This document shows positions 46,930-55,835 of a DNA stretch of 64,000 bases, piece by piece; position 1 is the first letter of the stretch; every line of letters starts with the position of its first letter. The stretch comes from Myxococcus stipitatus DSM 14675 (GTDB lineage Bacteria > Myxococcota > Myxococcia > Myxococcales > Myxococcaceae). The position numbers and the translations under genes are program-made. The notes below the pieces were generated by a model, which did not search any database, was not told the DNA's origin, and was given only the letters and a program-made list of their open reading frames with translations. Location: contig NC_020126.1 of the NCBI RefSeq assembly GCF_000331735.1, positions 682,001 to 746,000 of the forward strand, in the 5' to 3' direction.

Positions 46930-47328
46930 ATGAAGGAGCTGCTCTGGGGCGTCGTCTGGCTTGGGGTCGTGGGCTTCGCGAGTCCGGCGGAGGCCCAGCT
47001 CAGCGGGCGCTGTGGCGGAGACGACAATCTCACGCCGCAGCAAGCGCCTGGGCGCAACGCGTGGGCGCGCAAGTGCAACTACATCTCGGAGGCGAAGGAG
47101 GCCATCCTCAACGCCGACAACGAGTACCAGGTCTTCGCGAACGGGTGCTTCCAGTTCCCGTGCTCGCCGAACAGTTGCCAGTTCTTCGTGCCTGTCTCAC
47201 CGAGCGCGCCGTGCATCACCGGGCTCGTGATGCTGGGCTCGTGTGTGGCCCACGCGGCGGCGCACCCGAAGGGCTCGCTGCTGGCGTACCTGGAGGGCGC
47301 GCGGGTGGATGGGCCCGAGTGGCTCTGA
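46930..47328 (+). CDS. Small secreted Cys-rich protein, Hint-less paralog
   Basis: The 132-residue protein starts at ATG 46930 with AGGAGG upstream. The signal peptide ends at EAQ-LS. The mature domain aligns without gaps for about 80 residues with the N-terminal domains of the proteins at 52379 and 57596: QLSxRC, GRNAWARKC, LNxxxEYQVF, NGCFxF, CxFFVP, LGSCV. At residues 109-110 the paralogs have G-C and continue into a Hint domain; here the pair is H-A and the protein ends 22 residues later. It is thus a naturally Hint-less version. The function is unknown. Confidence 0.75.
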   Translation: MKELLWGVVWLGVVGFASPAEAQLSGRCGGDDNLTPQQAPGRNAWARKCNYISEAKEAILNADNEYQVFANGCFQFPCSPNSCQFFVPVSPSAPCITGLVMLGSCVAHAAAHPKGSLLAYLEGARVDGPEWL

Positions 47329-47333
47329 TGCGG

Positions 47334-47365
47334 CGACGGGGCGTCGGTGGACACGCGCCCCGTCG
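47334..47365. terminator. Bidirectional hairpin between convergent genes
   Basis: CGACGGGGCG pairs perfectly with CGCCCCGTCG around a 12-nt loop, between the stop at 47328 and the convergent stop at 47374. T-tracts are lacking on both sides. Confidence 0.5.
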
Positions 47366-47373
47366 TGGCCGTC

Positions 47374-47856
47374 TCAGTGAGCGCCGAAGCGTGAGTCGAG
47401 CTTCGTGAGCTGGCTGGTGAAGCCTTCCTCCTGCATCCGGGTGAACTCCGCGGTGTGCATGGGGTCCATGGTGACGACCATGCGGACGCGTTCGCCCTGG
47501 GGGATGAAGTCCACGACGATGTTGCTCTTGTAGGTGGCGACGCCGGGGATGAAGTCGATGAGGTTGGTGAGGATGAGCCGGGAGTAGGGCGTCACCTCGG
47601 TGAAGCGGGAGTGGGTCGCATGGGAGGGCGGCCGTCCCATCTCCTTCATCGCGGCAACCATCTCCGGCGTGTCGGCGACCATCTCGTACTCGAGCGTGCC
47701 GCCGGTGCGCGCGTCGATTGTCCGCACGTCCGCGCGGAAGCCCTGCGGCCCCCACCACGACTCGAAGCCCTCCTTCGTGGTCCAGAGCGACCAGATGTCT
47801 TCGATTCCAGCCCGGTAGGTGCGCTCGACGACGACCTTCGCGTTCTCGTTGCTCAT
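47374..47856 (-). CDS. SRPBCC/AHSA1-family protein
   Basis: The 160-residue protein belongs to the START/AHA1 group: it opens with VVVERTYRAGIEDIWSLWTTKEGFESWWGP and ends in the long alpha helix AEFTRMQEEGFTSQLTKLDSRF. Such proteins have a helix-grip fold with a hydrophobic pocket. Their genes often follow an ArsR regulator, as here, and may form a toxin- or ligand-sensing pair. I chose ATG 47856, which overlaps the regulator's stop as ATGA; the frame opens 31 codons earlier. The ligand is unknown. Confidence 0.85.
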   Translation of the reverse strand: MSNENAKVVVERTYRAGIEDIWSLWTTKEGFESWWGPQGFRADVRTIDARTGGTLEYEMVADTPEMVAAMKEMGRPPSHATHSRFTEVTPYSRLILTNLIDFIPGVATYKSNIVVDFIPQGERVRMVVTMDPMHTAEFTRMQEEGFTSQLTKLDSRFGAH

Positions 47857-48182
47857 GTCCGTGGTCCTTTCTTCTCTTGTCGCTTCTTCAGCGCGGCCCC
47901 GAAGCGGTCCAGCCGCTCCTCCCACAATTGCTTGTAGGGGCCGAGCCACCCTTCCAGCTCCTGGAACGGCTCCGACTTCAGCGCGTAGAGGCGGCGCTGC
48001 CCCTCCGGTCGCATCGTGACGAAGCCCGACTCCGAGAGGATGCGCAGATGCCGCGAGACGCCGGACTGATGGATGCCGGCCTTCTCGACGACGTCACTGA
48101 CCTGCTGCTCGCCCTGGAGCAGCGTCTCGACGATGAGGCGTCGCGTCGGGTCGGCGAGCACCTGGAAGACGTCCAATTGCAT
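47853..48182 (-). CDS. ArsR-family winged-helix repressor
   Basis: The 109-residue protein opens with MQLDVFQVLADPTRRLIVETLL, the usual ArsR N-terminus, followed by the HTH VSDVVEKAGIHQSGVSRHLRILSESG and the wing VTMRPEGQRRLYAL. No metal-binding Cys pair is seen, so the effector is probably not a metal. Three in-frame starts exist (GTG 48200, ATG 48188, ATG 48182). I prefer 48182 because a strong promoter would begin transcription there, giving a leaderless message. An 18-bp operator lies between its -35 and -10 boxes, suggesting self-repression. The SRPBCC gene follows with a 4-nt overlap. Confidence 0.88.
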   Translation of the reverse strand: MQLDVFQVLADPTRRLIVETLLQGEQQVSDVVEKAGIHQSGVSRHLRILSESGFVTMRPEGQRRLYALKSEPFQELEGWLGPYKQLWEERLDRFGAALKKRQEKKGPRT

Positions 48183-48189
48183 GTCCATG

Positions 48190-48219
48190 TATATACACAC
48201 CGGTGCATATGTCGGTCAA
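48190..48219 (-). promoter_or_regulatory. Promoter of the arsR-SRPBCC operon
   Basis: On the minus strand TTGACC (plus 48214-48219) and TATATA (48190-48195) lie 18 nt apart; TGTATA at 48192-48197 gives 16 nt. The start point would be near 48183, at the regulator's ATG. Confidence 0.6.
48193..48210. promoter_or_regulatory. ArsR-type operator palindrome
   Basis: ATA, CA, CACCGGTG, CA, TAT is an 18-bp element, perfectly symmetric except for the two CA pairs, centred between the -35 and -10 boxes of the operon. Binding there would block RNA polymerase. Confidence 0.6.
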
Positions 48220-48275
48220 GGCGAAGGCCGGTGACCTGGGAGGCCACCGGCCCTTGGGACGCCAGGTGTGGGGGC

Positions 48276-49649
48276 TCAGCCCTGGCGGATGGTGGCCTTC
48301 AGGAGCTTCTCGGCGACGTCGACGAAGTTCTGGACGACGGCGTGGGGGTTCTTCTCGTCGAAGGCGTCAATGCCCACCACGAAGGCGGGATGGGGCAGCA
48401 GGAACCGCAGGGCCTCGTTGATGGACTCGAGGTACGGCGTGGCGTGGCCGTGGGCCGCCACCTCCGCGGCCATCCGCTTCTCCCAGTAGGGCGGCCCGTC
48501 TTCCTTGGGGACGAGGTACGGGATGACGAAGGGGACGTACTGGCCGAAGACGGGGTTGACGTCCGTGAACAGCCGCTTGTCGGACCACTGGCTCATCGGG
48601 AACGCGTCCGCCGGCGGGACGGTGTGCACCGAGGCCCGGCCGTTGCCGACCTCCAGGAGGGCCGCCTGCTGCTGCGAGTGCATGCGCAGCAGGGTGTAGC
48701 TCCAGATGGAGAGGCCCTCGGGGCGGAGGAGTTGGTAGGGGTGGAGCGACGCGCCGATGGTGATGACGGGGCGCTGCGTGATGCGCTGGATGAGCTCCAC
48801 GAACGCGGCGGCATCGCTGGAGTGCTTCATCGGGGCATAGCCCGCGAAGCCATAGAGGTAGCCCTGCGTCCAGGAGGCGAAGTCGGTGAAGTCGACCTCG
48901 CGCGCCGCGGACTTCGTGCTCGTCGGTCCAGCCGAGGACGCGCCACTGGCGATTGCCGCATCCAGCGCGGCGTCGTTGGCGTCGAACAGCGCGGCGACGT
49001 GGGGGAACTCCTTCTCCACGGCCCAGTCCTTGGCGGTCTTGTCGAACGTGTCCTTGAGGGAGCGGTCCGCGCCGTGCCGGAGCAGGAAGGCCACGATGGC
49101 GGTGTGTCCACGCAGGCTCGCGCGGATGAGCGCCGTCTCGCCATAGACGTTGGCGTCGTTCACGGACGCCTGCCGCTCCACCAGGAGCCGGACGGCGGGG
49201 AGGAAGCCGCTGTCGGCGCAGACGATGAGGTCCGTGAGGCCGATGGAGGTGGGCTTGCCGGACGTGACGCCCGCCTGGAGCAGCACCATGAGCGCGTCTT
49301 CGTGGCGGCTGAACGCCGCCTCGATGATGGCCGTCTCGCCTTCCTTCGCGGTGAGGTGCGGGTTGGCTCCGGCCTTGAGCAGCGCGCGGAGGGTCTCCGC
49401 GTGGCCGCGCTTCGCGGCGTACAGCAGGGCCGTCCATCCGGCGACGCTCTGCACGTCCAGCGAGGCCTGGTGGGAGATGAGATGCTGGACGGCGGCGGTC
49501 TGCCCGTTGAACGCGGCGGCCATCAGCGGCGTGACACCCCCGTCACGTGGCGCATCGATGCCCTCACCGCGCTGGAGGGCCTGCGTCAGGCCCTGCAAGT
49601 CGCCCGCGGCTGCTGCTTCATGAATCGTCGGTTGCTGCGTCTCTGCCAT
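48276..49649 (-). CDS. Ankyrin-repeat protein with unknown C-terminal domain
   Basis: The first 220 residues of this 457-residue protein are about six ankyrin repeats (TPLMAAAFNGQTAAVQHLISHQASLD, TALLYAAKRGHAETLRALLKAGANP, TALIRASLRGHTAIVAFLLRHGAD). Residues 250-457 form a domain I do not recognise, with FTDFASWTQGYLYGFAGYAP and ALRFLLPHPAFVVGIDAFDEKNPHAVVQNF segments. No signal peptide or membrane helix is visible, so it is probably cytoplasmic. Ankyrin domains bind other proteins, and the C-terminal part might be an enzyme or an immunity-type module. It faces the ArsR operon with a 75-nt gap and is not part of it. Confidence 0.8.
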   Translation of the reverse strand: MAETQQPTIHEAAAAGDLQGLTQALQRGEGIDAPRDGGVTPLMAAAFNGQTAAVQHLISHQASLDVQSVAGWTALLYAAKRGHAETLRALLKAGANPHLTAKEGETAIIEAAFSRHEDALMVLLQAGVTSGKPTSIGLTDLIVCADSGFLPAVRLLVERQASVNDANVYGETALIRASLRGHTAIVAFLLRHGADRSLKDTFDKTAKDWAVEKEFPHVAALFDANDAALDAAIASGASSAGPTSTKSAAREVDFTDFASWTQGYLYGFAGYAPMKHSSDAAAFVELIQRITQRPVITIGASLHPYQLLRPEGLSIWSYTLLRMHSQQQAALLEVGNGRASVHTVPPADAFPMSQWSDKRLFTDVNPVFGQYVPFVIPYLVPKEDGPPYWEKRMAAEVAAHGHATPYLESINEALRFLLPHPAFVVGIDAFDEKNPHAVVQNFVDVAEKLLKATIRQG

Positions 49650-49894
49650 CGCGACTTCTCCTCGGCGTTCCGTCCCACCCTACCGGGACAGCTCCCCCAT
49701 TCGCTCGGGGGAATCGCGGCGCCCGTGTCGAACCTGGGTTCGCCTGGAGTGGAAGCGCCCGAGCCTCCTCCCGCCCGGACCCAAGGTCGCCACGGGGTGT
49801 GGTCCCTTTCGCCACACCCAGGTGGCATGGGGATGGAAGGCTTTTCATGGAAAGCGGTCAGGTGGATGCTGGGCCGGAAGGAGAGCCCCTCACG

Positions 49895-51085
49895 ATGACG
49901 ATGCGCGTTCCCCCCTCGAGCCTCAAGTCCTCCACGGCTGCTCGCACGACGGATTCGAATCCGCCCAAGGCGGCGGGCGCGGAGCCGCCTCAGCCCCCCA
50001 CGACTGTCGACTCCACGAGCACAACCCAGTCTGCTCAGCAGACGCAGAGCACCCAGGCGCAACCGGAGGTCACGGACGGGTTCTCGAGCAAGCCCGCCTT
50101 CCACAAATCGCCCCCTCCCATCAGCGCGCAACAGTTCAATGACATCCAGGGGAAGAAGCTCAATGGGAACCTGATTCTGCAGTCGTCCTTGAAGAAGATC
50201 TTCGAGCCCTACCAGGACAACGTCGTCTCCTTCGCGCCCCAGCAGTTCTATCTCCCCGCCAACTCCATTGGAGCCTGCAGGGCGGCGTCGGCGGATTGGC
50301 TGCGTCGCTCGGTGACGAAAGACAAGCATAGCTTCACGGATGTCGGCCCGAAGAAGGCGGAGACGTTTATCCATCTCGAGGCGAAGGCCGAGGAGAAGCG
50401 GGCCTCGAAGCCGCCCAGCGAGCCGGGCACGACGCCGACGCTCACCTTGACGGAGAAGATGCCTCATACGGCCGCCCACAGCCGGATGCAGGACAAGTAC
50501 AAACGATACGACGAGCAGAACAAGGTCTGGAACGAGCTCAGTGGGCGCGTCCAGACGGAGATGGCCGCTGGCGGCGAGTTTCCCGTGACGAAGGAGAGTC
50601 TCGGTGAGCGGGAGAAGTTGACCCATGCTGGCTACAAGGAGGCCATCGAGGCCAAGGCCACCGCCGGTGGGACGGCGGGACTCACGGTCGAGAAGCTGAA
50701 GACCCACAAGCTCAACGACATCGAGCCCACGGGGTGTGTGTTCTTCAAGGATGGGGAGTCCAAGACCTACGGTGGGCTCATGAAGGACGTGCTGGGCAGC
50801 CCCGAGTGCAACAGACAGGGGGCTTTCCTGCTCAACATCTCCAGCACGAAGGAGGGCGAGAACAAACGCTTCGACCACGCGCTGGCCGTGCATCAAACGC
50901 CCACGGAGGTCCTCATCATGGACCCCAAGGCGGGCGAGTTCAGGTTCCCGCGCCCGCCAGGAACGTCTGTCGAGGATACGCCCAAGCTCGGCGAGTTCTT
51001 GGATAAGCTCGGGGAGAAGTTCTACAAGGGTCGGACCTTCGACTTGTATCTGGTGCACGACTTCCAGAAGACAGACAAGTCCTGA
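49895..51085 (+). CDS. YopT-like cysteine protease (C58 family)
   Basis: The 396-residue protein has about 85 residues of low complexity (Thr/Ser/Pro/Gln), then a folded domain. The residues C128 (IGACRAASADWL), H328 (FDHALAVHQ) and D343 (LIMDPKAGEF) match the catalytic triad context of YopT/AvrPphB proteases: C-x6-W, D-H-A and D-P-x-x-G-E, with a His-Asp spacing of 15. The Cys-His distance (200) is longer than in YopT. No signal peptide is visible, so it might be a contact- or type VI/III-delivered effector or a toxin tip. ATG 49895 has GGAAGGAGAG upstream; ATG 49847 would add 16 residues. The stretch is less GC-rich than its neighbours, which hints at transfer. Confidence 0.7.
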   Translation: MTMRVPPSSLKSSTAARTTDSNPPKAAGAEPPQPPTTVDSTSTTQSAQQTQSTQAQPEVTDGFSSKPAFHKSPPPISAQQFNDIQGKKLNGNLILQSSLKKIFEPYQDNVVSFAPQQFYLPANSIGACRAASADWLRRSVTKDKHSFTDVGPKKAETFIHLEAKAEEKRASKPPSEPGTTPTLTLTEKMPHTAAHSRMQDKYKRYDEQNKVWNELSGRVQTEMAAGGEFPVTKESLGEREKLTHAGYKEAIEAKATAGGTAGLTVEKLKTHKLNDIEPTGCVFFKDGESKTYGGLMKDVLGSPECNRQGAFLLNISSTKEGENKRFDHALAVHQTPTEVLIMDPKAGEFRFPRPPGTSVEDTPKLGEFLDKLGEKFYKGRTFDLYLVHDFQKTDKS

Positions 51086-51099
51086 GCCGCCGTGAGGAA

Positions 51100-51144
51100 G
51101 TCCTCGGGGGGCTGACGGACTCGGCCCGCAGCCCCTCCGAGGAC
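51100..51144. terminator. Long bidirectional hairpin
   Basis: GTCCTCGG plus GGGGCTG pairs with CAGCCCC plus TCCGAGGAC (one bulged base) between the convergent stops at 51085 and 51153. Confidence 0.6.
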
Positions 51145-51152
51145 GGACGGCG

Positions 51153-52283
<1,131 letters not shown>

Positions 52284-52331
52284 GCAGCCTCCAGGACGGA
52301 GGCAGTCTAGCTGGCTCTCGAGATGCCCACC

Positions 52332-52368
52332 GAGAGGCCCGGCCTCATGTCATCGAACCGGGCCTCTC
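52332..52368 (-). terminator. Terminator of the M4-Hint gene pair
   Basis: A perfect 11-bp stem (GAGAGGCCCGG with its complement) and a 15-nt loop lie 11 nt past the stop of the gene at 52379. No T-tract follows. Confidence 0.6.
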
Positions 52369-52378
52369 AGGCAGCCCT

Positions 52379-53215
52379 CTAGAGTCCGCCCACGTCCACG
52401 TCATCGCGCAGCGACAGGCGGTAGTCGTCCTGGGCCCACTCGTTCTGGAAGCGCACGGAGCCGGTGAGGAAGCCCTCCGCGTTCATCACGTTCTCCAGCT
52501 TCACGTGGCTCTCCGGCCGCACGTTCCAGACCTGGCCCTTGAAGTGGAACACCGTGACACGGGTGAGGTGCAGCTTCGCGCCGTCCGCGCCCATGAGCGT
52601 GTCCCCGGGCTTCAGCGTGCGCGCCTTCACCATCGTCCCGTCGTCGAGGACCATGGGGTGCTCCGCCGTCACCTCCAGGCGGCGGCCCTCCTGCGTCTCC
52701 AGCGTGAAGATGTCCTCCTGCGTGTCACCCGCCACGAAGCTGCGGATGCTCTGCTCGCCGAAGCGCAGCAGGCCCACCTCCGAGTCCGCGCTCAGCGCCG
52801 ACACCGTGTGGAGCCCGGACGCATACGCCTCCGGAACCGGCAGCATCCGGCCGCCGAACGCCACCTTCTGCGACGGGGTGATGCAGCCCGCGACGCAGGT
52901 GCCCAGCTTGTTGAGGTTGCCCACGCACGCGGCGGCCTCCTCGGCGGGGACGAAGAAGGTGCAGGAGGAGCCCTCCGGCACGGCCGGGAACGAATGGCAG
53001 CCATTGGTGAACACCTGATACTCGTTCTCCGAGTTCAGGTACGCCTCGCGCGCGACGCTGATGAGGCCGCACTTGCGCGCCCAGGCGTTGCGGCCCCGCG
53101 CCAGCTCCACCGTGGTGAGCTGGTCATCCTGGAAGCAGCGCGTGGAGAGCTGCGCGTGGGCGGAAGGGGAGAGACAGAAGAGGAAGACAGCGGTGGTGAT
53201 GAAGACAGACTTCAT
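52379..53215 (-). CDS. Secreted protein with Cys-rich N-domain and Hint domain (paralog 1)
   Basis: I chose ATG 53215 (MKSVFITTAVFLFCLSPSAHA); the frame opens 25 codons earlier without signal character. The signal peptide ends at AHA-QL. Residues 22-109 form a Cys-rich domain shared with the proteins at 46930 and 57596 (C27, C49, C73, C85, C97, C107). The C-terminal part from G110-C111 is a Hint domain: Cys at position one, V-T183-A-E-H186-P (the TxxH block) and K-x-L-K-P-G-D. As in Hedgehog, the Gly-Cys junction would allow self-cleavage. No C-terminal Asn is needed for that. The M4 protease gene lies 43 nt upstream. Confidence 0.75.
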   Translation of the reverse strand: MKSVFITTAVFLFCLSPSAHAQLSTRCFQDDQLTTVELARGRNAWARKCGLISVAREAYLNSENEYQVFTNGCHSFPAVPEGSSCTFFVPAEEAAACVGNLNKLGTCVAGCITPSQKVAFGGRMLPVPEAYASGLHTVSALSADSEVGLLRFGEQSIRSFVAGDTQEDIFTLETQEGRRLEVTAEHPMVLDDGTMVKARTLKPGDTLMGADGAKLHLTRVTVFHFKGQVWNVRPESHVKLENVMNAEGFLTGSVRFQNEWAQDDYRLSLRDDVDVGGL

Positions 53216-53258
53216 GGTGACTCCTTGAGGTGTTGGGGGTGACAGGGAAGACGGCCGC

Positions 53259-54797
53259 CTACGGCACGCCCGCGGCGTTCCAGGCATCACGCACCGCGTT
53301 CACGACCGTCGCGTCGTACCGGTCCTGCGCGGCCTGAATCGTGTACGCCTTGGCCTGGGACATGGTGGTCGTCGACGTGAAGTAGTTCGTCGCGGCGAAG
53401 TAGAAGGTCTGCGCCGCGCGGTTCATGCCGATGCCATTCACCCACGTGCCCGTCTTGCCGCGAGGGTGCGGGCCGCCCGTCACGAGCAGCTTGAAGACCA
53501 GGTTCGGGATGCCGGAGTTCCAGTGCACGCCGCCGTTGTCGGACGAGCCCGTGTAGCGCTCCGGGTAGTAGTCCCGAGACGAGCCATCCCGCGTGGGGCT
53601 GTCCATGTAGCGCAGCGCATCTCCGGCGACGTGGGGCGTCCAGACGTCCTCGCCAATCTTCCAGACGTCCGCGTCCACCGCTCCGCCGCGAGACCAGCTC
53701 TCGCAGAGGGCGGCGGCCATGTCGGACAGGCTCTCGTTCAGCGCGCCGGACTCGCTGCGATACACGAGCCCCGACTCGTACTGCGTCACGGCGTGGGCAA
53801 TCTCGTGGGACACGACGTCCAGGTCCAGGCCCAGCTCGATGGAGTTGTAGCCGTCGCCATCCCCGAACACGATTTGCGAGCCATCCCAGTACGCGTTGAC
53901 GTACCCGTCGCCGTAGTGGACGGTGCTGGTGATGGAGGCGCCCCGGTCGTCGAACGAGTCGCGGCCGAAGATGGTCTCGAAGCAGTCATACGTCGTGCCG
54001 ATGTGGTCGAAGTTCCGGTCGATGTGCGCGTCCCACGTGGGGCTGGAGCCCTCGGCGCGCCGCAGGGTGCCGGGCGTCACCCAGCTCCCATTGGCCGAGT
54101 GGACCCGGCGGTTCATCCCCGCGTGGATTTGCGGTCGCACGTCGAGCACCCGGCCCGACGCGGCGTCCACGTAGACCAGGTCCCGCACGGGGTCTCCCTC
54201 GCGGATGCCCACGCGGGTCACCTCGTAGGCGGAGGCGAGGAGGCCCTCGGGTTCGAGGAAGTAGACGAAGCGCGGCTCGCCGCGGACGGAGACCTGCTCC
54301 AGCCCCTCCAGCGCCGCGCGCTTCACGGCGGCCAGGGGAAGCCGCATCAGGGACGCGGACTCGCGAGCGCCTCGCGCGGAGCCGTTGGCCGCGTAGACCT
54401 GTCCCGCGCGGTCGACGTGGACCACCAGCTCTCCGCCAATGACACGCACGCCGTGGTGGGTCTGGTCGTAGCGTACGTGGGTGGTGCCCTGGTCATCCGT
54501 GCGGCTGGAGCGCACCGTCAGCTCCTCCGCGCGCAGGCCGAACCGGGGGGCCAGCGTGCGCAGCGCGTACGGGGCTCCTCGCGCCGTCAGCGACGGGCTC
54601 AGCCGCCCCAGCTGTCCCCGGATGAAGGTGGGGGTGCCGTCCTTCCCGGCGTGGACGACTTCGAGGTCTCCCGAGGAGGACAGTGCGTGCGCCGAGCTGT
54701 CCAGGGGCGGGGCCGGGTCCACGGGTGCATCGCCACAGGCGGCGCCCAGCATGGCCAAGCACGCTCCCATCAATCCCTTCTTCCAAGTCCGAGTCAC
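53259..54797 (-). CDS. Secreted M4 (thermolysin-family) metalloprotease
   Basis: The 512-residue preproprotein starts at GTG 54797, preceded by AAGGAG; the frame opens 62 codons earlier without signal character. The signal ends in G-A-A-C, so it may be lipid-anchored during maturation. Residues 30-215 are an FTP/PepSY-type inhibitory propeptide (VHAGKDGTPTFIRGQLG, VRYDQTHHGVRVIGGELVVHVD). The catalytic domain has H331-E-I-A-H335, E355 in NESLSD, and H425 (NGGVHWNSGI), the full thermolysin set. It probably degrades prey or matrix protein. It is followed 43 nt later by a Hint protein gene. Confidence 0.92.
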   Translation of the reverse strand: MTRTWKKGLMGACLAMLGAACGDAPVDPAPPLDSSAHALSSSGDLEVVHAGKDGTPTFIRGQLGRLSPSLTARGAPYALRTLAPRFGLRAEELTVRSSRTDDQGTTHVRYDQTHHGVRVIGGELVVHVDRAGQVYAANGSARGARESASLMRLPLAAVKRAALEGLEQVSVRGEPRFVYFLEPEGLLASAYEVTRVGIREGDPVRDLVYVDAASGRVLDVRPQIHAGMNRRVHSANGSWVTPGTLRRAEGSSPTWDAHIDRNFDHIGTTYDCFETIFGRDSFDDRGASITSTVHYGDGYVNAYWDGSQIVFGDGDGYNSIELGLDLDVVSHEIAHAVTQYESGLVYRSESGALNESLSDMAAALCESWSRGGAVDADVWKIGEDVWTPHVAGDALRYMDSPTRDGSSRDYYPERYTGSSDNGGVHWNSGIPNLVFKLLVTGGPHPRGKTGTWVNGIGMNRAAQTFYFAATNYFTSTTTMSQAKAYTIQAAQDRYDATVVNAVRDAWNAAGVP

Positions 54798-54994
54798 GAC
54801 GCGCTCCTTGTCTACAGGTGGGTGTTGCTGGCTGGCTCCAGCGCAGAGGGGTGGCCATGTGTTGCCGACGGGTGGGGGGCACGGGCGAGTCGTTCGGGTC
54901 GTCGTCGGACACCGGCTGGGCTGGTACTGCGGGACACACGAGGCCCTGTCCGCCATCGGCAGACACGGTCCTCCTGGGTCCATGACGGCTGCGA

Positions 54995-55789
54995 CTACAG
55001 GTGCGCGGTCATCCGCTGGACTTCATCGGGGCTGGCCCCCGACTCGGCCAGGCCGGCGATGAGCGCCTCTCGCAGCAGGTTCTTGAGCTTGGGACTCTCC
55101 AGCTTCGCGAAGGTGTCGACCGCCAGCTGGCGGTCCACCTGAGCGAGGCGAAACAGCAGGTCATATTTCTCCCCCACCAACCCCTTCTTCACCGAGTCGG
55201 GCAGGCCGCGGTCGATGGGAGACAACGCCAGTGACGTCATTGCGTCGCGCGCCGCGGGCTCAGAGGGCGCGAGCTCGAACAACAGGTCAATCATCGCCAT
55301 GCGCTCGAGCACGGGTTCGGGCTTGTCCTCGAGGAACCGCGCATCGGCGGCGAGCTGTCGCAGGGCCGACGGGTCCGCCAGCTCCTCCCTCAAGCCGTGG
55401 ATGCGCGTGGGCCCTTGTCTCGAGAACTCCTCGATGAAGGCCGCCTTGCGGAAGAACGCGTTGAAGCGCCCGGCGCGGTACTGACGCGCGGACTCGCGAG
55501 CGGCCTCGCGCTGTGCGCGTGTCGCGGTGTCTTCGGGCTCCGTGGCCTCGGAGGTCTGGGTGACGGGCGCGGGCGGGGAGGACGCGGGCCGAGGCGGAGG
55601 GAGGGGCGCGGCGGAGCGCATCGGGCCGGGCGCGGGCTCTTGGGGAACAGGGGCCTGGGGCGCATCGGGCCGAGAGGTGGACACGACGAGGCCCACGCCT
55701 CCCAGGACGAGCATCGCGAGTCCCGGCCCCAGCATCCGCCAGCGAGGAGGCGGCGTCGGCCTGGGGGGGCCGGGAGGTGGTCCGTTCAT
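54995..55789 (-). CDS. Hypothetical single-pass membrane protein
   Basis: I do not recognise this 264-residue protein. A proline-rich N-terminus of about 17 residues precedes one membrane helix (MLGPGLAMLVLGGVGLVVS, near 19-37). A Pro/Ala/Ser-rich linker follows (about 38-85). The C-terminal domain (about 95-264) is helical, with ARQYRAGRFNAFFRKAAFIEEF and LLFRLAQVDRQLAVDTFAKLESPKLKNLLREALI, and contains no cysteine. The layout suggests a periplasmic helical domain anchored by an N-terminal helix. It follows the M1 protease gene by 46 nt and is probably co-transcribed. Confidence 0.65.
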   Translation of the reverse strand: MNGPPPGPPRPTPPPRWRMLGPGLAMLVLGGVGLVVSTSRPDAPQAPVPQEPAPGPMRSAAPLPPPRPASSPPAPVTQTSEATEPEDTATRAQREAARESARQYRAGRFNAFFRKAAFIEEFSRQGPTRIHGLREELADPSALRQLAADARFLEDKPEPVLERMAMIDLLFELAPSEPAARDAMTSLALSPIDRGLPDSVKKGLVGEKYDLLFRLAQVDRQLAVDTFAKLESPKLKNLLREALIAGLAESGASPDEVQRMTAHL

Positions 55790-55835
55790 GGGCTCGACTC
55801 CTTGTCGTGGATGACGGCGCGATGAAACGAAGGGG

